64,000 bases of DNA, taken from assembly GCA_903882805.1 (NCBI GenBank), contig CAIRYK010000015.1:1-64000 (forward strand), written 5' to 3'. The notes beneath the pieces are model-generated. The model was not told where the DNA came from and ran no database searches. It saw only the letters and a list, made by a program, of their open reading frames with translations. The stretch is from an uncultured Bacteroidota bacterium. GTDB lineage: Bacteria > Bacteroidota > Bacteroidia > Chitinophagales > Chitinophagaceae. Numbering within the stretch: the stretch's first letter is position 1; every line of letters begins with the position of its first letter. A program made the position numbers and the translations under genes. Below are positions 1 to 8,488 of the stretch, piece by piece.

Positions 1-71
1 CCTGCACCATGTGCGATGGTGGTTGTGATTTGCTTTCAATTTTTCTTAGCTTTGAGTTCTTAAACAACAGC
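1..71 (+). CRISPR. End of a type II-C CRISPR array: partial spacer and last repeat
   Basis: Only one repeat copy is inside the window, at about 22-68 (possibly to 71). Bases 1-21 would be the tail of the last spacer. The repeat begins GTTGTGATTTGCTTTC and ends in AAACAAC, so its ends are short inverted repeats. Its length (47-50) and opening bases match the long repeats known for Bacteroidota type II-C systems. The strongest evidence is internal: bases 23-35 are perfectly complementary to the predicted tracrRNA anti-repeat at 5223-5235. The orientation (spacer, then repeat with the anti-repeat-pairing half first) means the array is transcribed left to right, toward and convergent with cas2. 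The rest of the array lies outside the window. Confidence 0.85.
23..54 (+). promoter_or_regulatory. Bacteroidota-type promoter embedded in the CRISPR repeat
   Basis: Within the repeat, TTG at 23-25 and TAGCTTTG at 47-54 are separated by 21 bp, which matches the Bacteroidota consensus (TTG/TTTG, 19-21 bp, TAnnTTTG). Transcription would start near position 60, in the last bases of the repeat, and run into what follows. In Neisseria type II-C arrays each repeat is known to carry its own promoter, and the same arrangement is inferred here. In this terminal copy the transcript would enter the hairpin at 114-155. Confidence 0.55.
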
Positions 72-113
72 AATGGCTAAGATTGTCTACCAGCAAGGCT
101 TGTAGCTGTTTTG

Positions 114-155
114 CAGGAATAAAAATGCGGGGATTTGCCAGTTTTTTTATTCCTG
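114..155. terminator. Bidirectional terminator between CRISPR array and cas2
   Basis: A 12-bp perfect stem (CAGGAATAAAAA at 114-125, with its complement at 144-155) encloses an 18-nt loop. It lies two bases past the cas2 stop codon. A/T-rich arms give a T-run on both strands, so it could end both the cas transcript and transcripts leaving the array. Confidence 0.6.
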
Positions 156-157
156 TT

Positions 158-520
<363 letters not shown>

Positions 521-1450
521 TCATTCGGCTGCCATATCCGGGTACAGCAGCCGCCTCACTTTGCCCTCGTAGCAGCGTGCCAGGCTGGCTGTAGTGCGCT
601 GGGCTGCATTCATCAGTGGGCTTCGCTGCCCATCTATCCGCACATCCATTGCAGGTATGCCCAGCAGTCGTTTTTTTAGCGCCGGTGTCAGCTCCTGCCA
701 TTCGGCAGCCGGGGTGTCGGTTACTATGCCGCATACTACTTTGTCTACATAGGGGCGGTAGGGCTCCATTATGTCGTCGGCAAGGCAGTAGGCGTTATAT
801 TGGTTTCGGTGGTGTATGCCCAGTGTGGGTAGCAAGCCGCTACCCACCAGACTGCGGGCCACTACTGCCCGCAGCAGTGCGTAGCCATAGTTCAGCATAT
901 TGTTTGGCGGCTCGCCATAGCGGTCTCGGGCAAAATCAAATTCCTTGCCCCACAGGTTTTTCCAGTAGTAGCCTGCTGCCATAGCCTCGGTATTGTCGCT
1001 GTCTCCGCTTTTTACATCGCGCGCCATGTTAGTCAGGGTTTTGTCGGGCACAGGCCACAGTGCCCCCCGTGCGGTATATTGACTAAGCCATGCGGCCTGA
1101 TTTTGTATTTTGGCTACTATAGTTTGTTGCCACAGTTGTTTTTTTAGTGGTTCGCTGGCATCCAGTTGGACTGCAAATATGCGGCTTTGCAGGGTGTTGC
1201 CGTCCAGATTTAGCAGCAGGCCGGTGGGGTGGCGGGCAGCATCGCACACTATCACCGCGATATTGTTGGCCAGCAGCCGGGCCATCAGCGCCTGACTAAT
1301 AGTAAGCTGCTGGCTATCCAGTATCAGCACCCCTATATCTTCTATGGGTGCGGTTTTGGTTTCGCCGGTATCGGGCAGCTTTATCACCAACTGGTCGAGG
1401 TGGGTGCTGAGATATGCCGGATTGCCGAAGTATAGTGTGCGTTTTATCAT
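521..1450 (-). CDS. cas1: CRISPR-associated endonuclease Cas1 (type II)
   Basis: Cas1 is the integrase that inserts new spacers at the leader end of the array. The 309-residue length is normal for type II. The N-terminal beta domain begins MIKRTLYFGNPAYLS. Probable metal ligands are E155 (in DNTEAMAAGYYW), the His pair at 213-214 (LGIHHRNQYN) and E229 (LADDIMEPYRP), so the active site looks intact. The ATG at 1450 lies 4 bp past the cas9 stop codon, so the genes are co-transcribed and probably translationally coupled. Sampled lines of cas1 are about 55-60 percent GC, much higher than the adjoining cas9. No csn2 or cas4 is present, which points to subtype II-C. Confidence 0.97.
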   Translation of the reverse strand: MIKRTLYFGNPAYLSTHLDQLVIKLPDTGETKTAPIEDIGVLILDSQQLTISQALMARLLANNIAVIVCDAARHPTGLLLNLDGNTLQSRIFAVQLDASEPLKKQLWQQTIVAKIQNQAAWLSQYTARGALWPVPDKTLTNMARDVKSGDSDNTEAMAAGYYWKNLWGKEFDFARDRYGEPPNNMLNYGYALLRAVVARSLVGSGLLPTLGIHHRNQYNAYCLADDIMEPYRPYVDKVVCGIVTDTPAAEWQELTPALKKRLLGIPAMDVRIDGQRSPLMNAAQRTTASLARCYEGKVRRLLYPDMAAE

Positions 1451-1454
1451 AGGG

Positions 1455-4400
1455 TTAATGGGTACTTTTTTGTATTGTGCCTATGTTTGAAATAATTACT
1501 TTTTGAGGTTGAAGCGAGAGTAAACTCTTTATACTTCTTACTGAATAGTATCTTAATGCTGCTGCTGCATCTTTACTATCATCAAGTTCAGTTTCTAAAT
1601 GATGTCTGAAAACGTAGTAAGTAGCTGCAATTTTTTGTACTCGATACAAGTGTTGGCTTATTATTTCAGTATTGTTACTTATTATTAAATCATTTACACG
1701 TTCATTTGAAAGGCCAAGTAAAAACATCTCATTTTGTTCCATTGAAAAACAGAAGCACCAATTGTCTTTAGGCAGTTTTTCTATAAATTCAGGTAAGTAG
1801 TTGGTGCCGTCTGTTAGTATTTTATTCCATATTTCTTTAGGTTTTTTTACCAATACTGGAATATTGTATTTTTTTCGTTCTACCGCATGCCAGAAGGTAC
1901 AAATATGCTCTTGCATCATTCCATTTTCGTCGGTATAGAATGCTATGTGATGATTGCTGCCAGGTTTCACAAAGCCAATTGGTTCACCAGTTTCATTTCG
2001 TTTTACTGGTTCTACCGCAGATAGCCCAGTATAGCACCTTACACTTTTTATTTCAATATTTCTTTCTCTATTTAGCCACAGTTTTTCTTTAAAAGCCTCT
2101 TTGGGTTTATTTTCAAACTGTTTAAATCGTTCTTCTACAATTGCTTTTATTTTCTCATCTACTATGTATTGGGCATCTGCCGGTTTTAATGATTCTATTG
2201 GGTATTTAATTACATATTTTTCTGCGTAACAGCTACCATATTCAAGTGCCACGGTTTTGTTGGCATCAAAGTATATAGGTTCTTTTTTTATGCTCGCCAT
2301 AGCCTTTTTAACATCGCTATCGTGTACTGACAATCTTTCTTTAATCAGTAGTTTAATTCTTTTTTTGTATATTAGTTCTGGGTTTTCAAAAAGGTACTTT
2401 ATCGGTTTGTTTTTTTCAATGGTGTTTATTTTGCCGTAAACCGATTTTTCGCTAAGCGGCCCACGCGGCACTAGCACACCTTTTTCTTTATTTATTCCAG
2501 TGGCCTTATAAAAGTCGCGTTTGGCCACACGCTTGCCGGCTTTGTACGACACTATAATTTTTGCTGCTGCGTTTTCAACTTCGGCTGTTACGAACGGACG
2601 TTGTTTGATAAAATACCTATCCAACAACGATAGGCGGTCTCGCGACGCGTTATTTTGGTCTTCTACAGAAGCATACATTTCATCCCTTGTTTTTTTTGCA
2701 CTAAGAGTGTTTATTTTTTGAATAAACCTTTGCTGTGTGCAAGCAATTGTTAGCGCATCTATAGCGTGGTGCCGGTGGTCTTTTCTTTTTGTCCAGTCTT
2801 TAATTACTAATTTTCGGTGTATTTGTCCGTCGTTGGTTTTCCACTCTACAATTTCAGTCAGGTTTAGATCTTGGTATTTTGGAAGTTGCAGATTCATTAG
2901 TACATCATCCCATCCCCATATTTTACGCAGGTAGCTTGTTATGCTACCACTGGTACACCATACATTTTTACAAATGTCTGCAAGTAGTTCCGTTGCTTTT
3001 CGAGTTATGTATTGAGTCGCTCTCAATTGTCTGTCAATAAAATCAGTTGGTATTTTGTCGGCAGGCATGAGGAGTTTGTCGCGCTTACTTTTTCTAATTA
3101 TCTGATTTCTGTACAAATTGTCTACTCGTTCTATGTATTCATTTAGCGTGTCCTCGCCTTTGCTTGTCATAAAGTCGTAAGCAGTGCGATTGCCTTTGTC
3201 TGAATTGCATTTGGAGTGTACAAGAGTTTTGTTTGATTGAGAATCATCGAATAATAGTGATTTTGGGATAATATGTTCAATTTCTACATTGCTACCTCTA
3301 AGCGAGTCTGTAATACCAAAAGGCTGGCCGCAGTATATGCACGTTGCATTTGCTTTGCTTTCATCGTTATTTATTTCGTGAAACAAACGCCATTTCGTTA
3401 TTGTATTTCTTGTTGCCCTGATGCCTAGCGAGGCATATTCCTCTTCTATTCTTTTTGTTATGGCATTATTTTCCCGCTCTTTTTTAGAAATAGCGTTATA
3501 GGTTTGGTTTCTTTCATCAATGCTTTGTTTTAATTCTCGTGCCAGTTCAACTCTAATTTCATCATCGGGTTCAAAAGCTCCGTATTTATCAATTAGCGCA
3601 TTAATGAGATTAATAAGTTGGTTGAGGATTTTTTCAACAACAGGTTGTCTAAGGCTATTTTTGGGTAGCAATTCTAGCTTATCTTTAGTAGTTACCTTGC
3701 TTTTTTCGTCACTTGTCAAAGAGTCAGAATGACTGTAACCTGCAAACTCGCAAGCCTCACTGTATCCATACCCATCCATTAAGTATGGCAAAATGCGTCG
3801 CATAGCCTTTACAGATTTATTGCCAAACCCACCCTTTTTAAAATCAATATTTGCTAACTTTTCTGCAATATCGGGCGGTAAATCGAATTTTGTTTGTAGT
3901 GCGTTCCTACAATCCGCAACATCGTCTATTGAGTAAATTACATGCCAAAGTTTATACAATGGTTGGTGTTCAATGTTTGCTGTAAGTTCTTGCTTTGTAT
4001 GCTCGCCCTTTTGTTCGCCTGTTTTTTTATCAACCAAAAATACTTTATCGTCCGTTTTGTTTATTTCAAGTTCAAATTCGAGAAGATGTTCAAATCCTTT
4101 TAGGATTTGTGTTAATGGAGCTTTTGTTTGGTTTCCGGAAATGCCCTTTTCAATTTGTTTATTGCCCGACCAACCATCATTTTTTTTCAGTTTTAAGATT
4201 TCGAACAATTTGGTTTGCGTCATTTTCTCATTATCATCTAAGTAGGCGTATATTTCTTGTTTGAATTCGGGTGATATGTTAAGTATTTCACCCCGTTTGT
4301 TTTTCAAACGGATGTTATTTATTGTTTCCCATATTTTGCATACTTGCGCAAGTGGCGAGCTTCTTGGCGCAACCTTTGGCCCAACTAATTTTTCTGCGCC

Positions 4401-5150
4401 TCTTACAGTAGTTTTAAAGCCTGCGAATTCGCAAACACTTACCAGATTTTTCTGCGATTTAAGTCTTCTTTGATAAAAAATTATCTTGTTTCTTACTTTT
4501 TCAACCAGTTCATCGTTTAGTATTTCAGTATGGTATTTTTTTTGTGCATTAATAATGGCATCGAATTCTGAGGTGTAAGCATCTCTTGGGAAAATATTGT
4601 CTTTTACTCTGAAGTGGGCTTCCGATTTCAATTCGTTGTGAAGCCATTGACCTACTGTCTGCCCGGCATCCTGTATTTTAGCATACCTACTTTTTACCTC
4701 TGCTACATAGTCAGTTTCATTTTTATTTGCGCCAGCATCTAATCTGCTGCTTTTGAAACCTCTTTTTTGGTTCAGGTGGTATAAAATTCTGCCCAATTCC
4801 TGTGGCGTAACTCTTTCAGAAAGCGCTTTATCTCGTAATCCAAATAAGTCAGTCGCTGATAATTTAAAAAGGTCATCGCCGGGCATCATGGTATTTTCTG
4901 CCAATATATTTTTTAATAATGTGCGGCGTAATTGATACCTGTCGTATCCTTTTCTTTGGGTGCGTTTAGCAGTTCTATTTTGGTTTTTTGAAATTGCGTT
5001 ACCTTTTGTGAATTCGTCGTTATCATCTTTACTAAGTGGAACGATACGGCATCCCATATCAATTATTTTTCTTAATTCTCCGTCTTCCTCAATCATAGTC
5101 CACCCTATGCTTGTTATGCCCAAGTCAAGTCCTAAAATACGTTTATTCAT
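1455..5150 (-). CDS. cas9: CRISPR-associated endonuclease Cas9 (type II-C)
   Basis: This is an RNA-guided double-strand DNA nuclease of 1231 residues, within the usual II-C range. Visible parts in order: RuvC-I with D9 (GLDLGITSIGW); an Arg-rich bridge helix around 55-80; the REC lobe to about 500; RuvC-II with E535 (IRVELARELK); HNH around 600-665 with a CIYC Cys pair at 604-607, H626 (EIEHIIPK) and N649; RuvC-III with H795 and D798 (HHAIDAL); and a C-terminal PAM-interacting region to 1231. All catalytic residues are present, so the enzyme should be active. It is the first gene of the cas operon and is divergent from the tracrRNA at 5221-5287. Sampled lines are roughly 25-45 percent GC, far below cas1 and cas2, suggesting a different history. 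The start ATG is unambiguous because the RuvC-I strand begins at residue 5. Confidence 0.98.
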   Translation of the reverse strand: MNKRILGLDLGITSIGWTMIEEDGELRKIIDMGCRIVPLSKDDNDEFTKGNAISKNQNRTAKRTQRKGYDRYQLRRTLLKNILAENTMMPGDDLFKLSATDLFGLRDKALSERVTPQELGRILYHLNQKRGFKSSRLDAGANKNETDYVAEVKSRYAKIQDAGQTVGQWLHNELKSEAHFRVKDNIFPRDAYTSEFDAIINAQKKYHTEILNDELVEKVRNKIIFYQRRLKSQKNLVSVCEFAGFKTTVRGAEKLVGPKVAPRSSPLAQVCKIWETINNIRLKNKRGEILNISPEFKQEIYAYLDDNEKMTQTKLFEILKLKKNDGWSGNKQIEKGISGNQTKAPLTQILKGFEHLLEFELEINKTDDKVFLVDKKTGEQKGEHTKQELTANIEHQPLYKLWHVIYSIDDVADCRNALQTKFDLPPDIAEKLANIDFKKGGFGNKSVKAMRRILPYLMDGYGYSEACEFAGYSHSDSLTSDEKSKVTTKDKLELLPKNSLRQPVVEKILNQLINLINALIDKYGAFEPDDEIRVELARELKQSIDERNQTYNAISKKERENNAITKRIEEEYASLGIRATRNTITKWRLFHEINNDESKANATCIYCGQPFGITDSLRGSNVEIEHIIPKSLLFDDSQSNKTLVHSKCNSDKGNRTAYDFMTSKGEDTLNEYIERVDNLYRNQIIRKSKRDKLLMPADKIPTDFIDRQLRATQYITRKATELLADICKNVWCTSGSITSYLRKIWGWDDVLMNLQLPKYQDLNLTEIVEWKTNDGQIHRKLVIKDWTKRKDHRHHAIDALTIACTQQRFIQKINTLSAKKTRDEMYASVEDQNNASRDRLSLLDRYFIKQRPFVTAEVENAAAKIIVSYKAGKRVAKRDFYKATGINKEKGVLVPRGPLSEKSVYGKINTIEKNKPIKYLFENPELIYKKRIKLLIKERLSVHDSDVKKAMASIKKEPIYFDANKTVALEYGSCYAEKYVIKYPIESLKPADAQYIVDEKIKAIVEERFKQFENKPKEAFKEKLWLNRERNIEIKSVRCYTGLSAVEPVKRNETGEPIGFVKPGSNHHIAFYTDENGMMQEHICTFWHAVERKKYNIPVLVKKPKEIWNKILTDGTNYLPEFIEKLPKDNWCFCFSMEQNEMFLLGLSNERVNDLIISNNTEIISQHLYRVQKIAATYYVFRHHLETELDDSKDAAAALRYYSVRSIKSLLSLQPQKVIISNIGTIQKSTH

Positions 5151-5187
5151 TTTTATTGATTATTTTATTGTTTCGTTACAGCTGAAT

Positions 5188-5217
5188 TTTGTTAGTAAAT
5201 ATTTATTGTTATCTTTG
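5188..5217 (+). promoter_or_regulatory. Promoter of the tracrRNA
   Basis: TTTG at 5188-5191 and TATCTTTG at 5210-5217 are 18 bp apart, close to the Bacteroidota consensus. The predicted start near 5221-5224 falls exactly at the first base of the anti-repeat, which supports both calls. Confidence 0.7.
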
Positions 5218-5220
5218 TGT

Positions 5221-5287
5221 CGAAGCAAATCACAAAAAGGATTATTCCGTTGTGAAAACATCCAAAGCGGCGCAAGTCGCTTTTTTT
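5221..5287 (+). ncRNA. tracrRNA for the type II-C Cas9
   Basis: A short non-coding RNA pairs with the crRNA repeat and is bound by Cas9. The anti-repeat AAGCAAATCACAA at 5223-5235 is perfectly complementary to repeat positions 23-35 in the array. It is followed by a linker containing ATTATTCCGTTGTG and then an intrinsic terminator: stem AAAGCGGC at 5264-5271, loop GCAA, GTCGCTTT at 5276-5283, then the rest of a T7 run ending at 5287. The RNA would be about 65 nt. It is transcribed away from cas9, from its own promoter. Confidence 0.88.
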
Positions 5288-5466
5288 ATGCCCCTACCTC
5301 TCCATTTCTTCGCGCACAATTTACACGGTATTTTTCGTAAATATAGCTTTATTAATACTGTTTTTTATTTGGAATAAATTTAGTGCTGATATTTGTTTGG
5401 TTTGCAATAGGGTATCGGTTTTTAGCTTTTAGGGTAGCTGCCGGGTATGCTTATGTGCTACAATGC

Positions 5467-5501
5467 AAAAAAACTAAAAGCCCTTCAATGAGGGCTTTTA
5501 G
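5467..5501 (-). terminator. Intrinsic terminator downstream of mnmE
   Basis: A perfect 11-bp stem (CTAAAAGCCCT at 5474-5484, complement at 5491-5501) with a 6-nt loop is followed on the minus strand by seven T (5473-5467). It ends the mnmE transcript. The remaining space between the tracrRNA and this hairpin (5288-5466) shows no gene. A run of nine G lies at 5510-5518 between the hairpin and mnmE. Confidence 0.85.
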
Positions 5502-5527
5502 GAGTATTTGGGGGGGGGAGAATTGGG

Positions 5528-6901
5528 TTACTTTCCGATGCAAAACTTACTAAATATATAATCCAACTTATCTTCCGTCGTAACAGCGCCTGTTATTTCG
5601 CCGAGGTAGTGCAGGCAGCGGCGGATGTCGAGGGAGATGAGGTCGCCGGGCAGGTTGTTGTCCATGCCGGCTTTTATGTCGTGCAGCGATAGCAAGGTTT
5701 CCTGCAGGGCGCTATAGTGGCGGGCATTGGTTACTATGCTGCCTTCCTGTTTTATTTGTCCGCCAGCTACAAGGGTGTAGAGGGCATCTTTTAGTTGTTG
5801 TATGTTCTCTTTGTTCTTGGCCGATATATAGAGAATGTTGTCTGCTATAGCAGCGAGGTTGGGCAGCGGATGGGTTAGTTGGTCGGCTTTGTTGCCTACC
5901 AGCAGGTATTTTAGTCCGGCGGCTTCCAGTTCAGCTTTCTTGTTGGCGAGCAGGGCATGTTGCTGGTCGTCGGTTACATCAAAGAGGTACACCACTACAT
6001 CGGCATTGTTCATGGCGGTAATGCTGCGCTCCATTCCTTGCAGCTCTATCACGTCTATGCTGTGTTCACGTATACCGGCGGTGTCTATCAGCCGGAAAAG
6101 GATGCCATTTATGTTCAGTGTTTCTTCTATGGTGTCGCGGGTGGTGCCGGCTATTTCGCTTACTATGGCGCGGTCTTCGTTGAGCAGTGCATTGAGCAGC
6201 GTGCTTTTGCCTGCATTGGGGCGGCCAATAATGGCTATACGCACCCCGTTTTTTATGGCATTACCCAGGCTAAAGGTGTTCAACAGCGCAGTGGTGGCAG
6301 TGGTCAATTCGGCAATAAGTGAATAAAGCCGCTCACGGTCGGCAAACTCTACATCTTCCTGGCTAAAGTCGAGTTCCAGTTCTATAAGTGCGCTAAACAT
6401 GATTAGTTGTTCGCGCATATCTTTCAGGTCGTGGCTAAAGCCACCCCGCAAATTATGCATAGCGGCCTTGTGGGCTGCGCTGCTTTGGCTGGCTATCAGG
6501 TCGGCAACGGCCTCGGCCTGGGTAAGATCCAGTTTGCCTTTCAAAAAAGCCCTTAGGGTAAATTCTCCCGGCTTAGCCATGCGCGCCCCTTGCGCCATGC
6601 ACAGCTTCATTACCCGCTCCAGCACATAGGCCGAGCCATGGCAACTCACCTCTACCACGTCTTCGCCAGTGTAGCTTTTGGGGCCTTTATACAGGCTGGC
6701 CACTACCTCGTCTACCGCTGTCGCTCCATCCATTATACGGCCAAAATGCAAAGTATGGGTAGGCTGCGCGGCAAGATCTTTACCTGCAAACAAGGCATTG
6801 ACAATAGCTATAGCCGCCGGACCGCTAAGGCGAATGACGCCTATGGCGCCCTCGCCGGGAGGGGTAGCAATGGCAATTATGGTATCGTTGAGGAGGAGCA
6901 T
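5528..6901 (-). CDS. mnmE: tRNA modification GTPase MnmE
   Basis: MnmE acts with MnmG to install the 5-carboxymethylaminomethyl group on wobble U34 of certain tRNAs. With the ATG at 6901 the protein is 457 residues, the normal size. The N-terminal folate-binding domain starts LLNDTIIAIATPPGEGAIG. The G domain shows G1 GRPNAGKS (226-233), G2 TTRD (253-256), G3 DTAG (273-276) and G4 NKAD (337-340). The invariant C-terminal CIGK box (454-457), with the Cys needed for the reaction, closes the protein. A TTG at 6910 would add three residues, but the ATG fits the family better. A perfect -7 box, TAATTTTG, lies on the minus strand at 6915-6908, ending only 6 bp before the ATG, so the mRNA may be nearly leaderless. 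Confidence 0.97.
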   Translation of the reverse strand: MLLLNDTIIAIATPPGEGAIGVIRLSGPAAIAIVNALFAGKDLAAQPTHTLHFGRIMDGATAVDEVVASLYKGPKSYTGEDVVEVSCHGSAYVLERVMKLCMAQGARMAKPGEFTLRAFLKGKLDLTQAEAVADLIASQSSAAHKAAMHNLRGGFSHDLKDMREQLIMFSALIELELDFSQEDVEFADRERLYSLIAELTTATTALLNTFSLGNAIKNGVRIAIIGRPNAGKSTLLNALLNEDRAIVSEIAGTTRDTIEETLNINGILFRLIDTAGIREHSIDVIELQGMERSITAMNNADVVVYLFDVTDDQQHALLANKKAELEAAGLKYLLVGNKADQLTHPLPNLAAIADNILYISAKNKENIQQLKDALYTLVAGGQIKQEGSIVTNARHYSALQETLLSLHDIKAGMDNNLPGDLISLDIRRCLHYLGEITGAVTTEDKLDYIFSKFCIGK

Positions 6902-6954
6902 GTTTTTCAAAATTAGTCAGTTATTTGCATAAAACCGTATCATAGGTTGGCGCG

Positions 6955-6985
6955 TTGCATAGAAGTTCCATTATTTGCAACTTTG
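6955..6985 (+). promoter_or_regulatory. Putative promoter of dtd
   Basis: TTG at 6955-6957 and CAACTTTG at 6978-6985 are 20 bp apart, giving a partial match to TAnnTTTG. Transcription would start near 6991 and leave a leader of about 35 nt before the ATG at 7026. It lies in the divergent gap with mnmE. Confidence 0.4.
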
Positions 6986-7025
6986 CGGACGGCGATTATT
7001 CCAGCAAACAAAAACGATACAATTT

Positions 7026-7478
7026 ATGCGGGCAGTTATACAAAGAGTTTCATCGGCAAGCGTCAGTATTGGCGGAACGGTGCATGGAGCAATAGAAAGG
7101 GGATTCATGGTGTTGCTGGGCATTGAGGGCGACGATACCCAAGAAGATGCCGACTGGCTTTGCGCCAAAATAGCCAAGCTAAGGGTGTTTGCTGATGAAA
7201 ACGGATTGATGAATAACGATATTATAACCGCCGACGGCAATATACTGGTGGTTAGTCAGTTTACGCTACATGCCGCGTACAAGAAGGGCAACCGACCGTC
7301 ATTTATTAAAGCAGCGCGCCCAGAGCAGGCCATTCCGCTTTATGAGCATTTCACTACTTCATTAGCTGCCACAATAGGTAAAAAGGTAGCCACAGGTAAG
7401 TTTGGGGCCGATATGCAGGTGGCGCTGTTAAACGACGGTCCGGTAACTATTATTATGGATACAAAGAATAAAGAGTAA
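7026..7478 (+). CDS. dtd: D-aminoacyl-tRNA deacylase
   Basis: Dtd hydrolyses D-amino acids (and glycine mischarged on tRNA-Ala) from tRNA as a proofreading step. The 150-residue length is exactly the family size. The start MRAVIQRVSSASV is the family N-terminus. The active-site SQFTLHAAYKKGNRPSF block (SQ-x-TL) lies around 76-91, and the second conserved element (LLNDGPVTI) near the C-terminus. I chose the ATG at 7026 rather than an upstream in-frame start at 6975 because the extra residues are not family-like and the promoter lies there. Confidence 0.95.
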   Translation: MRAVIQRVSSASVSIGGTVHGAIERGFMVLLGIEGDDTQEDADWLCAKIAKLRVFADENGLMNNDIITADGNILVVSQFTLHAAYKKGNRPSFIKAARPEQAIPLYEHFTTSLAATIGKKVATGKFGADMQVALLNDGPVTIIMDTKNKE

Positions 7479-7644
7479 GCTCTTGTTCACTAAACCAAAT
7501 AACGCCTTGGAAAAGCTGCTGAGTAGAACGAATTGTGGGAGATAGCCTTTACCGCCGCTGTTGCCACTAAAAACTGCAGGGCATTTCCTCGTTTTCAAGG
7601 ATTTAACCCTGTGAGCGCCTTTCTTTTGTTATTTTCACACCCCA

Positions 7645-8088
7645 ATGATGTTTGACGACGAATACTTTATGCGCGAGGCGCTGCGCCAGGCAAGGCTGGC
7701 ATACGATGCCGGCGAGGTGCCGGTAGGCGCTGTAGTGGTGTGGAACAATAAAATAATAGCCCGCGGCCACAACCAAACCGAACAACTGAACGACTGTACA
7801 GCCCATGCCGAAATGATAGCGCTAACATCGGCTTTTAATGCTACAGGCGGCAAATACCTGCCCGAGGGCACGCTGTTTGTAACGGTAGAACCCTGCCTTA
7901 TGTGCAGCGGCGCGCTCTACTGGTCAAAGATAGGCCGCGTGGTATATGGCGCAGAAGATGTAAAAAACGGCTACCGCAAAACGACCGGCGACAACTCGCC
8001 ATTCCATCCTAAAACAGCGCTAAAAGGAGGTGTGCTGGCCGGCGAATGTGCGCAACTAATGAAAGACTTTTTTGCGGCGCGCCGGTAA
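7645..8088 (+). CDS. tadA: tRNA-specific adenosine deaminase TadA
   Basis: TadA converts A34 to inosine in tRNA-Arg(ACG). The protein has 147 residues. The zinc-dependent cytidine/adenosine deaminase fold is shown by the H54-A-E56 proton-shuttle motif and the P83-C-x-x-C zinc motif (C84, C87). The substrate-binding N-terminus has EVPVGAVVVWNN and GHNQTEQLNDCTAHAE. The start could be the ATG at 7645 or at 7648. The 166 bp before it show no other gene and no clear promoter. Confidence 0.93.
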   Translation: MMFDDEYFMREALRQARLAYDAGEVPVGAVVVWNNKIIARGHNQTEQLNDCTAHAEMIALTSAFNATGGKYLPEGTLFVTVEPCLMCSGALYWSKIGRVVYGAEDVKNGYRKTTGDNSPFHPKTALKGGVLAGECAQLMKDFFAARR

Positions 8089-8135
8089 TAAACCTATTAT
8101 GCAACCAAGATTAATGATTCAATAATTAGCTCAAA

Positions 8136-8465
8136 GTGTACACTTGGCATAAAGCAGAACAACTAACTGCAAGCGCTCTGGAAGAAAACAAACCTACCGA
8201 GATAATCGTGGCCGGAAAGCGTATTGGCTTGCTACAGCGCCAAGGTAAACTACATGCATTTGCAGCGCTCTGCCCACATGCGGGCGCACCTATGTGCGAT
8301 GGCTGGGTAGATGCAATGGGGCGGATTGTTTGTCCGCTACACAAATACCGTTTCGATCCTACCAATGGCCGCAATACCAGCGGCGAGGGCTACAAACTAT
8401 ATACTTACCCTTGCGAAATAAGAGACGACAGCATTTACATAGGGTTGATAACAACCGGTTTATGA
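8136..8465 (+). CDS. Rieske [2Fe-2S] domain protein
   Basis: This is a single-domain soluble Rieske protein of 109 residues. The cluster ligands are C46-P-H48 and C66-P-L-H69, with the loops arranged as in ferredoxin components of NirD or dioxygenase type. There is no signal peptide or membrane anchor, so it should be a cytosolic electron carrier or a small nitrite-reductase-like subunit; the partner is not in the window. The start is a GTG at 8136: an in-frame TAG lies at 8127-8129 and no ATG lies between. It sits 23 bp upstream of the di-heme peroxidase gene. Confidence 0.85.
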   Translation: MYTWHKAEQLTASALEENKPTEIIVAGKRIGLLQRQGKLHAFAALCPHAGAPMCDGWVDAMGRIVCPLHKYRFDPTNGRNTSGEGYKLYTYPCEIRDDSIYIGLITTGL

Positions 8466-8488
8466 AATCGATTTACTAATTTTGCAAC

